A stretch of DNA of 50,103 nucleotides. Source: Collinsella sp. GTDB lineage: Bacteria > Actinomycetota > Coriobacteriia > Coriobacteriales > Coriobacteriaceae. This document shows positions 41,241 to 49,177 of the stretch, in pieces. The notes below the pieces were generated by a model. It had not been told where the DNA came from, did no database searches, and saw only the letters and a program-made list of their open reading frames with translations. Within the stretch, counting starts at the first letter, position 1; every line of letters begins with the position of its first letter. The stretch covers positions 1-50,103 of the forward strand of contig DXZW01000029.1 of the NCBI GenBank assembly GCA_019419455.1. Direction: 5' to 3'. The translations under genes were made by a program, and so were the position numbers.

Positions 41241-42110
41241 ATGCAGACGGGTATGTATGCGATTAGCGAGATGGCGAGCTTGTTTAACGTTTCGCGTCAA
41301 ACGCTCATCTACTACGACAAGATCGGCCTGTTTAAGCCCGCCGTGGTTAACGAAAAAGGCTACCGTTTCTATTCGCCCACGCAGATCCCGCTCATGCGTC
41401 TGATCTGCATGCTGCGCGACCTAGGGCTCGAACTCGACGAGATTGACCGCCTGACCTCGACGTTCGACATTGGCGAGATGACCGATCACCTGCGCTCGCG
41501 GGTTCAGGCGCTCGATGGGCAGATTGCCGGGCTCAAAGCCGAGCGTGCGAGCGTGCAGGAGCGACTGAGCTTTTACGACGAGGCGGTTTATTGGCGCGAG
41601 CGCGAGGGCAAACCGGAGCTCAAGCAGTTCGAGCGCCGCTTCGTGGTCTTTGAGGAGTTCCCGGCCGATATCGAGCGCGGCCGTTCGATGCTGCACCCCA
41701 CGCTCATGCGCGCGATTCTGCGCATGCGTGCGCTCACGGGCACGCGCCCCATGCGCGGCTGGGGCGCCATGCTGCGTCGCGAGGCGCTGCATTCCGACGA
41801 CCCCATCGCCGGTGCCGGCTCCTTTGCCGTGCTGCCGCGCGGTGCCGAGGAGCTGCTGCCGAGCGATCCTGCCGAGCTGGCAGAGATTGGCGTCGAGGTG
41901 TTGCCCGAGGGCACATACCTGTGCATGAGCCGCTGGGGCATGCCGTATGAGCCCGAGGGTATCCGTGCCATCGTGGCCTGCATGGACGAGCACGCACTCC
42001 AGCCCATCGGCGATGCCTTCGATTTTTGCTACCTCGATACCACCAGCTACGACGAGTCCCACCAAGAGGACTTCTGCTGCATCCAAATCCCCGTAGCCCT
42101 CCAGATGTGA
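41241..42110 (+). CDS. MerR-family regulator with GyrI-like effector domain
   Basis: A 289-residue regulator. The N-terminal helix-turn-helix is typical: YAISEMASLFNVSRQTLIYYDKIGLFKP and GYRFYSPTQIPLMRLI. A coiled coil (about 85-120) links to a C-terminal domain like GyrI effector-binding proteins (EEFPADIERGRSM, VLPEGTYLCMSRWG, DFCYLDTTSYDESH). I set the start at ATG 41241 with GGGAGGA 3-9 nt upstream; the frame runs up to 41175 without a ribosome site. Downstream of ubiX on the same strand, it probably senses an aromatic acid and controls the locus. The stop is inside a palindrome. Confidence 0.85.
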   Translation: MQTGMYAISEMASLFNVSRQTLIYYDKIGLFKPAVVNEKGYRFYSPTQIPLMRLICMLRDLGLELDEIDRLTSTFDIGEMTDHLRSRVQALDGQIAGLKAERASVQERLSFYDEAVYWREREGKPELKQFERRFVVFEEFPADIERGRSMLHPTLMRAILRMRALTGTRPMRGWGAMLRREALHSDDPIAGAGSFAVLPRGAEELLPSDPAELAEIGVEVLPEGTYLCMSRWGMPYEPEGIRAIVACMDEHALQPIGDAFDFCYLDTTSYDESHQEDFCCIQIPVALQM

Positions 42111-42220
42111 CAAGAGGACAGTCCCTTTGTCACATTCGCGGCATGGCTGCCGCCCAAACCGTCACAACATTCGATGAAAATCTCGAAAACGAGGAAAAGC
42201 GTCGAATGTTGTGATGGTTT
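42105..42220. repeat. Composite palindrome, copy 2
   Basis: ATGTGACAAGAGGACAGT with CCCTTTGTCACATT (42105-42136) overlaps the MerR stop. A GCGGC/GCCGC hairpin follows, then the 65-nt palindrome 42156-42220, identical to copy 1 at 37076-37140 except one base. The 195-bp gap to the next gene holds nothing else that I can see. Confidence 0.85.
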
Positions 42221-42305
42221 TCCTATCTGTGCCGGCGAGCCGCCGTGCCGTCTGGGGGTATAAGGCTAGCAAGTGTTTATTTGCGAGGCCAAGGGGGCGC
42301 CCCGT

Positions 42306-43181
42306 ATGGATATCGATAGCTTTGAATGGTGGTACAGCGAGGGCGAGGCTCCGGATGAGGTGTGGGACGAGCCCTTGCCAAGTGATGAGTTGAGCGACGG
42401 GACCGATGTGGACTCCGATGCTGGCGATGCGCTTGACTCGGATGCCGATTCCGACCCCGCCGAGCCCCTGACCTTCGAGCAGGCCTGGGCCCAGGCCGAG
42501 GCCGACGAGGCAAAGGCCGATGCCACGGCCACGCTGGGTGAGCCAGCCGACATGTCCATCTCGCCGGCCAAGACCCCGCAGCCGCGCCACACCATCGACC
42601 CCGGCAGCACGGCATCCTTCAGCATACTCGACGTGCCCGCGCAGGGTGCCCAGGCGCCCGCCCCCACGCGTCGCCCCAACCTGGCTCGCGAGGAAGACGC
42701 GGCCCGCCGCTCACCGCTCGGCCCCATCCTCATCGCCTTCATGGCCGGCGTCATCGCTTGCTCGGCGATCGGAAATGTCTGGAGCCACGTGGAGCAACAG
42801 CGCAAAGACGCCGCCAAGGTCGAGATGTCTGTCGAGCAATCGCTCAGCCGCACGCGCTCGGTGCATGTGTCGGTCGAGGTTAAGGACGGCGCGACGTGGG
42901 ATACCGCGCGCGGCGATAGCCAAATGCTCATCCACATCGTGGGCCGCACGCTCAAGGGACAAGCAATCGACGAGTATCAATACGTTAATTCCGAAGGTGA
43001 CGGCATCGAGCTCAAGCCCGGCGACTACGAGCTCACGGTCGATGAGCCGCCCGTCGCCACCGACGGCACGCGTTACCGTGCCTCAAAGCGCATGGTTCCG
43101 GTGAGTTTTAATTCACAGGCGCCCGATACGGTCGATAGCACGCCGCAGGGCGGGTTTGACCTTTACGCTATTGCTCAATAA
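42306..43181 (+). CDS. Single-pass membrane protein with acidic N-terminus, unknown function
   Basis: About 291 residues; I do not recognise the family. Residues 1-125 are acidic and low-complexity (many Asp, Glu, Ala), probably cytoplasmic. One membrane helix follows near 145 (PLGPILIAFMAGVIACSAIG), then an outer domain of about 130 residues with a short helical linker and beta-rich sequence (VHVSVEVKDG, YELTVDEPPVA). This topology resembles other actinobacterial proteins with an Asp-rich tail, but no enzymatic motif is seen. ATG 42306 is chosen over a GTG at 42273 because protein composition starts there; neither has a clear ribosome site. Confidence 0.65.
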   Translation: MDIDSFEWWYSEGEAPDEVWDEPLPSDELSDGTDVDSDAGDALDSDADSDPAEPLTFEQAWAQAEADEAKADATATLGEPADMSISPAKTPQPRHTIDPGSTASFSILDVPAQGAQAPAPTRRPNLAREEDAARRSPLGPILIAFMAGVIACSAIGNVWSHVEQQRKDAAKVEMSVEQSLSRTRSVHVSVEVKDGATWDTARGDSQMLIHIVGRTLKGQAIDEYQYVNSEGDGIELKPGDYELTVDEPPVATDGTRYRASKRMVPVSFNSQAPDTVDSTPQGGFDLYAIAQ

Positions 43182-43260
43182 CTGCACCTGTCGCTCAACC
43201 CCGCCGCCAAGAGTGGGACAATAGCCCTCGACACCGTTGTTTACTATTGGAGGAAGTAGC

Positions 43261-44154
43261 ATGTCCACCGTCACTACCATCAAGCGCGGCGGCCTCACCG
43301 CGGCCATCGATTCCATGGGCGCCCAGCTCACGAGCCTTGCCCTCAACGGCAACGAGTATCTGTGGCAGGGCGACCCGGCCTTTTGGGGCAAGCATGCGCC
43401 TATCCTGTTCCCCATCGTGGGATCGCTGCGCAACAACATGGCGACATCTGCGGCCGGCACCTGCGAGATGCCGCGCCACGGACTCGCTCGCATCGTCGAG
43501 CACAAGCTGGTCGAGGTCTCCGAGGACGGCTCGTCCGTCACCTACGAGATCACCGACACGCCCGAGTCACTCAAGGCTTTCCCCTTCCACTTTAAGCTCA
43601 ACATGACCTATGCCCTAACCGGCGACGCCACGCTTACCCAGACCTTTGCCGTCACCAACACCGGCGACGTGGACCTGCCGTTCTCGGTGGGCGGTCACCC
43701 TGCATTTAACGTGCCCGCCCCCGGTGCCGAGGACGAGGCGTTCGAGGATTACGAATTGGCGTTTACCGAGGCTTGGACTAACGAGGCTCCTATCATCACG
43801 CCCGACGGTCTTATGACGTTTGAGGGTAGCTACAAGGCTCCCGATAACTCGGACGTGCTGCCCATCACGCACCGTAGCTTCGATAACGACGCCATCATGT
43901 TCACCGATACCCCGGGCTCCACGCTCACGCTGCGCGGTCGCAAGTCGGGCCACGGCGTCAAGATCGACTTTGAGGGCTTTAAGTACATCGGCGTGTGGTC
44001 TGCCGCCAACGACGCTCCGTTTGTGGCGCTCGAGCCCTGGACCGGCCACACCACGATGGATACCGAGGACGATGTCTTCGAGCACAAGGTCAACACCATT
44101 ACGCTGGCACCGGGCGCTACCGACACCCGTTCCTTTAGCGTTACCCTGCTCTAG
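43261..44154 (+). CDS. Aldose 1-epimerase-family protein (LacX-like)
   Basis: A 297-residue beta-sandwich enzyme. The His motifs are MPRHGLAR near residue 80 and VGGHPAFNVP near 150, with FVALEPWTGHTTMDTE near the end carrying a Glu candidate. Relatives equilibrate sugar anomers or act on hexose-6-phosphates; the LacX-like group is uncharacterised. GGAGGAAGT precedes ATG 43261. It stands between the membrane protein and the structured element copy B, which starts 2 nt after its stop. Confidence 0.85.
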   Translation: MSTVTTIKRGGLTAAIDSMGAQLTSLALNGNEYLWQGDPAFWGKHAPILFPIVGSLRNNMATSAAGTCEMPRHGLARIVEHKLVEVSEDGSSVTYEITDTPESLKAFPFHFKLNMTYALTGDATLTQTFAVTNTGDVDLPFSVGGHPAFNVPAPGAEDEAFEDYELAFTEAWTNEAPIITPDGLMTFEGSYKAPDNSDVLPITHRSFDNDAIMFTDTPGSTLTLRGRKSGHGVKIDFEGFKYIGVWSAANDAPFVALEPWTGHTTMDTEDDVFEHKVNTITLAPGATDTRSFSVTLL

Positions 44155-44155
44155 T

Positions 44156-44308
44156 GGTTCCGCCGTTCTAACGAACGGCGGACCGGTCGACGCTGCGCGC
44201 CGCCCAGAGCGACAATTTGTCATTCAAAAGGCAAGGCATGACCAGAAGGTCTATGCCTTGCCTTTTTCATGCCAACTTGTTCGCTCTGGGTGGCGCTCGC
44301 TGACATTG
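44156..44308. repeat. Structured element, family 2, copy B
   Basis: Same plan as copy A: 5' hairpin (CCGCCGTT/AACGGCGG), GACGCTGCGC, stem 44203-44215 with 44277-44290, tip hairpin GGCATGACC-AGAA-GGTCTATGCC and end CGCTCGCTGACATTG. Here the tip stem is extended and followed by TTTTTC, so it could terminate the epimerase transcript. It occupies half of the 323-bp gap 44155-44477. Confidence 0.8.
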
Positions 44309-44437
44309 TCAAAACATCGGCGTCGCCGTTTCCGTCAAGGGTTTGGTGCATGGGGGACAGGTTGCTTTGCGCCAATCGTCCCCGTGTGTCTATTAATTTT
44401 TCGCGCACATGCCGCGTTGCTGGTTGCGGGCGTATAT

Positions 44438-44467
44438 CCTGTTTTATTGTCAGCAAAGCAAAACAGG
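44438..44467 (+). promoter_or_regulatory. Hairpin overlapping the ribosome site of the importer operon
   Basis: CCTGTTTT (44438-44445) pairs with AAAACAGG (44460-44467), and the latter contributes to the ribosome site CAGGAAGG ahead of ATG 44478. A GGGGAC/GTCCCC pair lies further up near 44351-44382. Control of translation is possible but not shown. Confidence 0.4.
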
Positions 44468-44477
44468 AAGGCACCAG

Positions 44478-45404
44478 ATGCAACCTCGACTACAGCGCGA
44501 CGCGTATACCCAGCCGGTGTGCAGCCGTCGCATCTTTTTGGGTAGCGCCCTCGCTGCGAGCGCAACCGTTGTCGCCGGCGCGCTTGCCGGCTGCCAGCGT
44601 CCGTCCACACTCAAGGTGGTCCAGCCCACGACGGGCGGCGGTCGCGATGACCTGTCCGATTCCGTTATCGGCAAGGATAAGATCCGCATTGGCATGGAGG
44701 CGGCCTACGCCCCGTACAACTGGCAGGTTTCCGAGGCCAGTGAGTACACCATCCCCATCGACAATGTGCAGGGCGCCTATGCCGACGGCTACGACGTGCA
44801 GATCGCCAAGATCGTCTGCAAGGCCCTCGGCGGCGAGCCTGTTGCCGTCAAGCAGAGCTTCTCGGGCCTTATCGATTCGCTCAACAACGGCCAGATCGAT
44901 CTCATCATCGCCGGCATGAGCGCCACGCCCGAGCGCGAGGAGTCCGTCGGCTTCTCCGACCCGTACTTCATTGGCTACTTTGGCCTGTTTGTAAAAGAGG
45001 GCTCGTCCTACCAAAACGCGACCAAGCTCAGCGACTTTAGCGGCGCCACGGTGCTCGGCCAAAAGGACACGATGCTCGACACCGTCATTGACGAGATCCC
45101 GGGCGTCGTCCACAAAAATCCGGTCGATTCGGTACCCACGGTGTTCTCGAACCTGCTGCAGGGCACTTGTGACGCCGTGACCTACAACACCGAAAACGAG
45201 AAGGGCTATATGGCCCAAAACCCGGGCATCGTGCCCATTCGCTTTGCGGAGGGCGAGGGCTTTAAGCAGGAGGTTACGACAAACGTCGGCTGCCGCAAGG
45301 GCTCGGACAAGCTGCTCAAACTTATCGATAAGGCGCTCAAGGGCGTCAGCCAAGAGGAGCGCGACCAAATGTGGGACGCGTGCCTCGACCGTCAGCCGGC
45401 ATAG
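44478..45404 (+). CDS. Amino-acid ABC importer, substrate-binding lipoprotein
   Basis: A 308-residue binding protein. The N-terminus has a twin-Arg stretch SRRIFLG and a lipobox LAGC (Cys near residue 39), so it is probably Tat-exported and lipid-anchored. The mature part has RIGMEAAYAPYNW, GYDVQIAKIVCKALG and IAGMSATPEREE, typical of the polar amino-acid (family 3) solute-binding fold. It is the first gene of an operon with permease and ATPase genes. Ligand likely a polar or basic amino acid; specificity cannot be told. Confidence 0.92.
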   Translation: MQPRLQRDAYTQPVCSRRIFLGSALAASATVVAGALAGCQRPSTLKVVQPTTGGGRDDLSDSVIGKDKIRIGMEAAYAPYNWQVSEASEYTIPIDNVQGAYADGYDVQIAKIVCKALGGEPVAVKQSFSGLIDSLNNGQIDLIIAGMSATPEREESVGFSDPYFIGYFGLFVKEGSSYQNATKLSDFSGATVLGQKDTMLDTVIDEIPGVVHKNPVDSVPTVFSNLLQGTCDAVTYNTENEKGYMAQNPGIVPIRFAEGEGFKQEVTTNVGCRKGSDKLLKLIDKALKGVSQEERDQMWDACLDRQPA

Positions 45405-45413
45405 GGAGGCAGC

Positions 45414-46562
45414 ATGAAAACCTTCAATCGTCTGGCCTCCTTTATCAAGGCCGACCACCGTTATGTGTATCTGGGCACGAGCGTTATCGCGGCGCTCGGC
45501 CTGGCATTTAGCCAGCGCAACCCCACGCCGCTGAGCTTCTTGGCGCCCACGGGCGTGTTCCAGGACTGCCTCTGGGCGATTCTGTGGGCCTGGATTGTCG
45601 TATCGGCGGCAGCGCTCGTCACCAAGCTCATGCATTGGAACGACTATCGCCAAAAGTCGCCGTTTGCATCCGAGCGTTGCCGTCGCGGCGCGCGCCTGGG
45701 CAGCTATGTCGTGGTTGCCATCGCGGCGATCTTCTTTATCGACCGCTGCGTCATGTCGTTTATCGACCTGGTGCAGGTGAGCATTGTCTCGGACTCCAAC
45801 CCCAGCGACTTTCTGTCGAGCTTGGTCTACATGACCTACAAGAGCGGCGACTTCTTTATCCGCGGCATCGAGATCACCATCGCGCTTGCCACCTTCGGCA
45901 CCGTCATCGCCTTCTTCTTGGCGCTGCTCTTTGTGTTCTTGCGCACCCAGACCTTCGACCGCGTCGACAACGACCTGGTGCGTTTCTTTAAGAGCATTGG
46001 CCGCGGGTTTGCGACCGTCTATTCCACCGTCGTGCGCGGCACGCCCATGATGGTCCAGGGTCTGCTCATCTATTACGCGGGCTTTACCGTTCTGCGCGGC
46101 ATGGGCTTCGAGACCGCCCAGGCCAACCAGATCTGGAGCACCTTTACCGCGGGCCTCGTCACCATTTCGCTCAACTCTACCGCCTACATGATGGAGGTCC
46201 TGCGCGGCGGCATCGAGTCGATCGACCCCGGTCAGGCCGAGGCGGCGCGCTCGCTGGGTCTGTCGCAATGGCAGGCCATGCGCAAGGTCGTGTTCCCCCA
46301 GGGCATTAAAAACGCGATCCCGGCGCTCACCAACGAGCTCATCATCAACATCAAGGACTCGTCGGTGCTTTCGGTCATCGGCGTGTTCGACCTCATGTAC
46401 GCCACCACCACCGTCGCCGGCGTGTACTATCGCCAGATGGAAGTCTACTGCGTGGCGCTCGTGGTCTACCTGATCCTGACGCTCGTGGCGAGCCGCCTGC
46501 TCGAGGCCTTTGGCAAAAAGCTCGGTGCCGAGGCTCCGGCCACGCTGCCCAGCTCCAACTAG
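45414..46562 (+). CDS. Amino-acid ABC importer, permease
   Basis: A 382-residue membrane protein. Residues about 150-375 are the standard polar amino-acid permease domain (IEITIALATFGTVIAFFLALL, VRGTPMMVQGLLIYY) with the EAA loop EAARSLGLSQWQAMRKVVFPQG. The first 140 residues are an extension with three or so extra membrane helices not present in the usual 220-residue permeases. It begins 9 nt after the binding-protein stop. Confidence 0.9.
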   Translation: MKTFNRLASFIKADHRYVYLGTSVIAALGLAFSQRNPTPLSFLAPTGVFQDCLWAILWAWIVVSAAALVTKLMHWNDYRQKSPFASERCRRGARLGSYVVVAIAAIFFIDRCVMSFIDLVQVSIVSDSNPSDFLSSLVYMTYKSGDFFIRGIEITIALATFGTVIAFFLALLFVFLRTQTFDRVDNDLVRFFKSIGRGFATVYSTVVRGTPMMVQGLLIYYAGFTVLRGMGFETAQANQIWSTFTAGLVTISLNSTAYMMEVLRGGIESIDPGQAEAARSLGLSQWQAMRKVVFPQGIKNAIPALTNELIINIKDSSVLSVIGVFDLMYATTTVAGVYYRQMEVYCVALVVYLILTLVASRLLEAFGKKLGAEAPATLPSSN

Positions 46563-46584
46563 GCGCAAGACGAGGAGATTCATC

Positions 46585-47367
46585 ATGGCAGATACCGTTA
46601 CTACCGGCGCTGCGGCCGCGCAAACCAAAGAGCCGCTCATCCGCGTTGAGGGCCTGCGCAAGAGCTTTGGCTCGCTCGAGGTGCTCAAGGGCATCGACCT
46701 GGCCGTTAGCCCCGGCGAGGTCGTCACCATCATCGGCGCCTCGGGCTCGGGCAAGTCGACCTTCCTGCGCTGCCTCAACCTGCTCGAGACCCCGGACGCA
46801 GGCCACATCTGGTTCCACGGCCAGGACCTCACGGCCGAGCGCTGCAACATCAACAAGCTGCGCGAGGACATCGGCATGGTGTTCCAGGGCTTTAACCTGT
46901 TCAACAACATGGATGTGCTCGACAACTGCACGCTCGCGCCCGTCACGCTCAAAAAGATGAGCAAGGCCGAGGCTGAAAAAATTGCGATGGAGCATCTGAC
47001 GAGTGTGGGACTCGAAAAATTCGCGCACGCCGCCGTGGGTCGCCTGTCCGGTGGTCAAAAGCAGCGCGTGGCCATCGCTCGTGCTCTATGCATGAACCCG
47101 CAGATCATGCTGTTTGACGAGCCGACCTCAGCGCTCGACCCCGAGATCGTGGGCGAGGTGCTCGAGGTCATGCGCAAGCTCGCTGCCGACGGCATGACCA
47201 TGGTCGTCGTCACGCACGAGATGGCCTTTGCCCGCACGGTGTCCGACCGCGTGGTCTTCATGGACAAGGGCGTGGTGCTCGAGGATGCCGCGCCGGCCGA
47301 GCTCTTTGGCAACCCCAAACACCAGCGTACCCGCGAGTTCCTCTCGCGTTATCTCGAGGACAAATAA
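46585..47367 (+). CDS. Amino-acid ABC importer, ATPase
   Basis: A 260-residue ATPase of the GlnQ/HisP type. Walker A is GASGSGKST, Q-loop GMVFQGFNLF, signature LSGGQKQRVAIARAL, Walker B IMLFDEPTSALD with catalytic Glu, and switch His in VVVTHEM. GAGGAG lies 7 nt upstream of ATG 46585. It completes the importer with the two genes before it. A short hairpin (47391-47415) follows in the 72-nt gap. Confidence 0.95.
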   Translation: MADTVTTGAAAAQTKEPLIRVEGLRKSFGSLEVLKGIDLAVSPGEVVTIIGASGSGKSTFLRCLNLLETPDAGHIWFHGQDLTAERCNINKLREDIGMVFQGFNLFNNMDVLDNCTLAPVTLKKMSKAEAEKIAMEHLTSVGLEKFAHAAVGRLSGGQKQRVAIARALCMNPQIMLFDEPTSALDPEIVGEVLEVMRKLAADGMTMVVVTHEMAFARTVSDRVVFMDKGVVLEDAAPAELFGNPKHQRTREFLSRYLEDK

Positions 47368-47390
47368 CCGACCGCAAACGCGTACGTGGC

Positions 47391-47415
47391 AGGGCCGCTC
47401 CGGTGGGGCGGCCCT
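47391..47415 (+). other. Short hairpin after the ATPase gene
   Basis: AGGGCCGC and GCGGCCCT are perfect 8-bp arms around a 9-nt loop, followed by CGTCATC and no T-tract. It may be an mRNA processing or weak termination site between the importer and the peptidase gene. Confidence 0.6.
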
Positions 47416-47439
47416 CGTCATCACAATCGAAAGGATGTC

Positions 47440-48855
47440 ATGGCCGAGGTTTGGCGCTTCTTTGCGCATGAGGATGATTTTGCCGATTTGGACAAGGCCG
47501 GCGCATGCGAGCGCCTGGGCCGTGTGCTGTCGTTTCCGACCATTTCGAGTATGGATGCCGAGGCGGTGGACTGGCAGGCGTTTGCCGACCTGCGCGCCTA
47601 TATGCAGCAGGCCTGGCCGCGCGTGTTTGCGGCGGGCGAGGTCGAGCTCATCGATCATTCGTTGCTGGTGACGCTTTCCGGCTCCGACTCTGCCCTCAAG
47701 CCCGTTATGCTCATGGGTCACATGGACGTGGTCCCCGTGGTGCCGGGTACTGAGGCCGATTGGACGCACGCCCCCTTTAGCGGACATGTGGACGACGCCT
47801 ACATTTGGGGCCGCGGTGCCATCGACATGAAAGACCAGGTCGCAGGTATTCTCGAGGCGGTTGAGTATGCGTTGGCGCACGGTTGGGAGCACAAGCGTTC
47901 GCTGCTGCTGGCTTTTGGCCAGGACGAGGAAACCACGCAGTACGGCGCGGGGGCGATCGGTCGCGTGCTCGAGGAGCGCGGTATTGAACTTGAATACCTG
48001 ATCGACGAGGGTGACTACCGTATCGTTTCGGCTGCCGAGTACGGCGCGGGCGAGGGCTGGCTTATGCATGCCGACCTTGCCGAGAAGGGCTACGCCGATA
48101 TTGTGCTCAAGACGAAGAGCGAGGGCGGGCATTCGTCCAACCCCTACGGCGGCACATCGCTCGAGGTACTGAGCCGCGCTATCGCCGCAATCTGCGATAT
48201 CGAGTGGCCGACGCGCATGGCCGATCTGCTTGCCGCACAGCTTGTCGAGCTGGGGCTCTACTCGGCCGACGAGATTGCCTCCAACAAGGACACCATCGTG
48301 TGCGAGTGCCTCGCCAGCAAAAAACTCTACCCGCTCGTGACCACTACCTGCGCGCCCACGCAGATCGAGGGCGGCAGCGCTGGCGCTAACGTGATGCCAC
48401 AGGATATGTGGGCCAACATTAACTTTCGCATGCTCGAGGGCACGAGCGTGGCCGACGTTGTGGCGCGCTGCCGTGAGGCGGTTGCCGGGGCGGACCTTGC
48501 CGGTCGTGTCGAAGTGGAGCTGGGCCCCGGCAGCTCCGAGCCCTCGCCGTCCCCGCGCATCGGTGGTCCCGGCCTCGAGGCGGTTCGCTCCATCGCCGCC
48601 CGCTATTTCCGCGATCCAAAGGGGACGGAGGAAAACGGATCATCCGAGCCGTTGGCGATTGTCCCCTCGACCGTGATCGGCGCGACCGACGCTGCCAACT
48701 ACCAGCACATTTGCTCCGAATGCATTCGTTTTTCGGCGTTTGTGGTCGACGATGACGAGTGCGACCGCGGCGTCCACGGCACCAACGAGCGCATCACCCG
48801 CCGCGCCTACCTCCAGGGTGTTCGCTTCCTCATCGCCCTGCTTCAAACGCTCTAG
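47440..48855 (+). CDS. M20-family metallopeptidase (carboxypeptidase or dipeptidase)
   Basis: A 471-residue zinc peptidase. VMLMGHMDVVPV (first metal His and catalytic Asp), GRGAIDMKDQVA (bridging Asp) and FGQDEETTQYGA (Glu general base and ligand) are in order, with a dimerisation domain at about 220-350 (GGHSSNPYGGTS). The final ligand His is probably in RGVHGTNERI. It resembles the CPS1/Gly-X carboxypeptidase branch. GAAAGGA lies just upstream of ATG 47440. Lying after the amino-acid importer, it probably frees amino acids from peptides. Confidence 0.9.
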   Translation: MAEVWRFFAHEDDFADLDKAGACERLGRVLSFPTISSMDAEAVDWQAFADLRAYMQQAWPRVFAAGEVELIDHSLLVTLSGSDSALKPVMLMGHMDVVPVVPGTEADWTHAPFSGHVDDAYIWGRGAIDMKDQVAGILEAVEYALAHGWEHKRSLLLAFGQDEETTQYGAGAIGRVLEERGIELEYLIDEGDYRIVSAAEYGAGEGWLMHADLAEKGYADIVLKTKSEGGHSSNPYGGTSLEVLSRAIAAICDIEWPTRMADLLAAQLVELGLYSADEIASNKDTIVCECLASKKLYPLVTTTCAPTQIEGGSAGANVMPQDMWANINFRMLEGTSVADVVARCREAVAGADLAGRVEVELGPGSSEPSPSPRIGGPGLEAVRSIAARYFRDPKGTEENGSSEPLAIVPSTVIGATDAANYQHICSECIRFSAFVVDDDECDRGVHGTNERITRRAYLQGVRFLIALLQTL

Positions 48856-48928
48856 AATGTGACAAAGCGACAGTCTCTTTGTTAGCCGTTGGGGACGCTC
48901 TTAAACGACTAGCCGTTAAGGAACGTCC
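48856..48928. repeat. Two dispersed palindromes, the second cut short
   Basis: AATGTGACAAAGCGACAGTC with a decayed right arm follows the peptidase stop. From 48881, GTTAGCCGTTGGGGACG...GACTAGCCGTTAAGGAACGTCC matches the reverse complement of the repeat at 32709. The palindrome should continue CCAACGGCTAAC but stops after GTCC at 48928, where IS110 sequence begins. Confidence 0.7.
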
Positions 48929-48944
48929 ATTACAGTCGAAATTG

Positions 48945-49140
48945 TCAGCCCGGGACCGTCTCGGGCTACGATTGAGGCGCGCCCAGAACGGGCCGCCGAC
49001 CGGGCGCCCGCGCACGGCCGAACGTCCCTGCCCCCGAGAGGGCCTGTTGGGTGCTGCCGGCGCGGGACGCGCCGCCCCCGACGGCTGATAGGAAAGTGCC
49101 GGGCAGAGGCCGCGGCTGGTAATGTGAGTGCCGAGGGGGA
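48945..49140 (+). ncRNA. Predicted IS110 bridge RNA
   Basis: Three stems fold in order. Hairpin 48947-48967 (AGCCCG/CGGGCT). Target loop: CCCGCGC-A-CGGC (49007-49018) pairs with GCCG-GCGCGGG (49056-49066), enclosing GAACGTCC (49020-49027), a GCCC/GGGC hairpin and GTTGGG (49046-49051). Donor loop: CCCCC-CGGC (49075-49085) pairs with GCCG-GGGGG (49130-49139), enclosing GTAATG (49119-49124). GAACGTCC equals the host sequence ending at the IS junction (48921-48928), GTTGGG is complementary to CCCAAC expected on the far side, and GTAATG is complementary to CATTAC at the junction (48928-48933). Exact ends are estimates. Confidence 0.7.
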
Positions 49141-49177
49141 GGCCATCCGGTCGAACGACTACCGGAAGGATACCACC

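Noticed and set aside
48929..49177. Small protein gene before the transposase
   Set aside because: Open frames there follow from high G+C; the stems and guide-like matches explain the region better as RNA.
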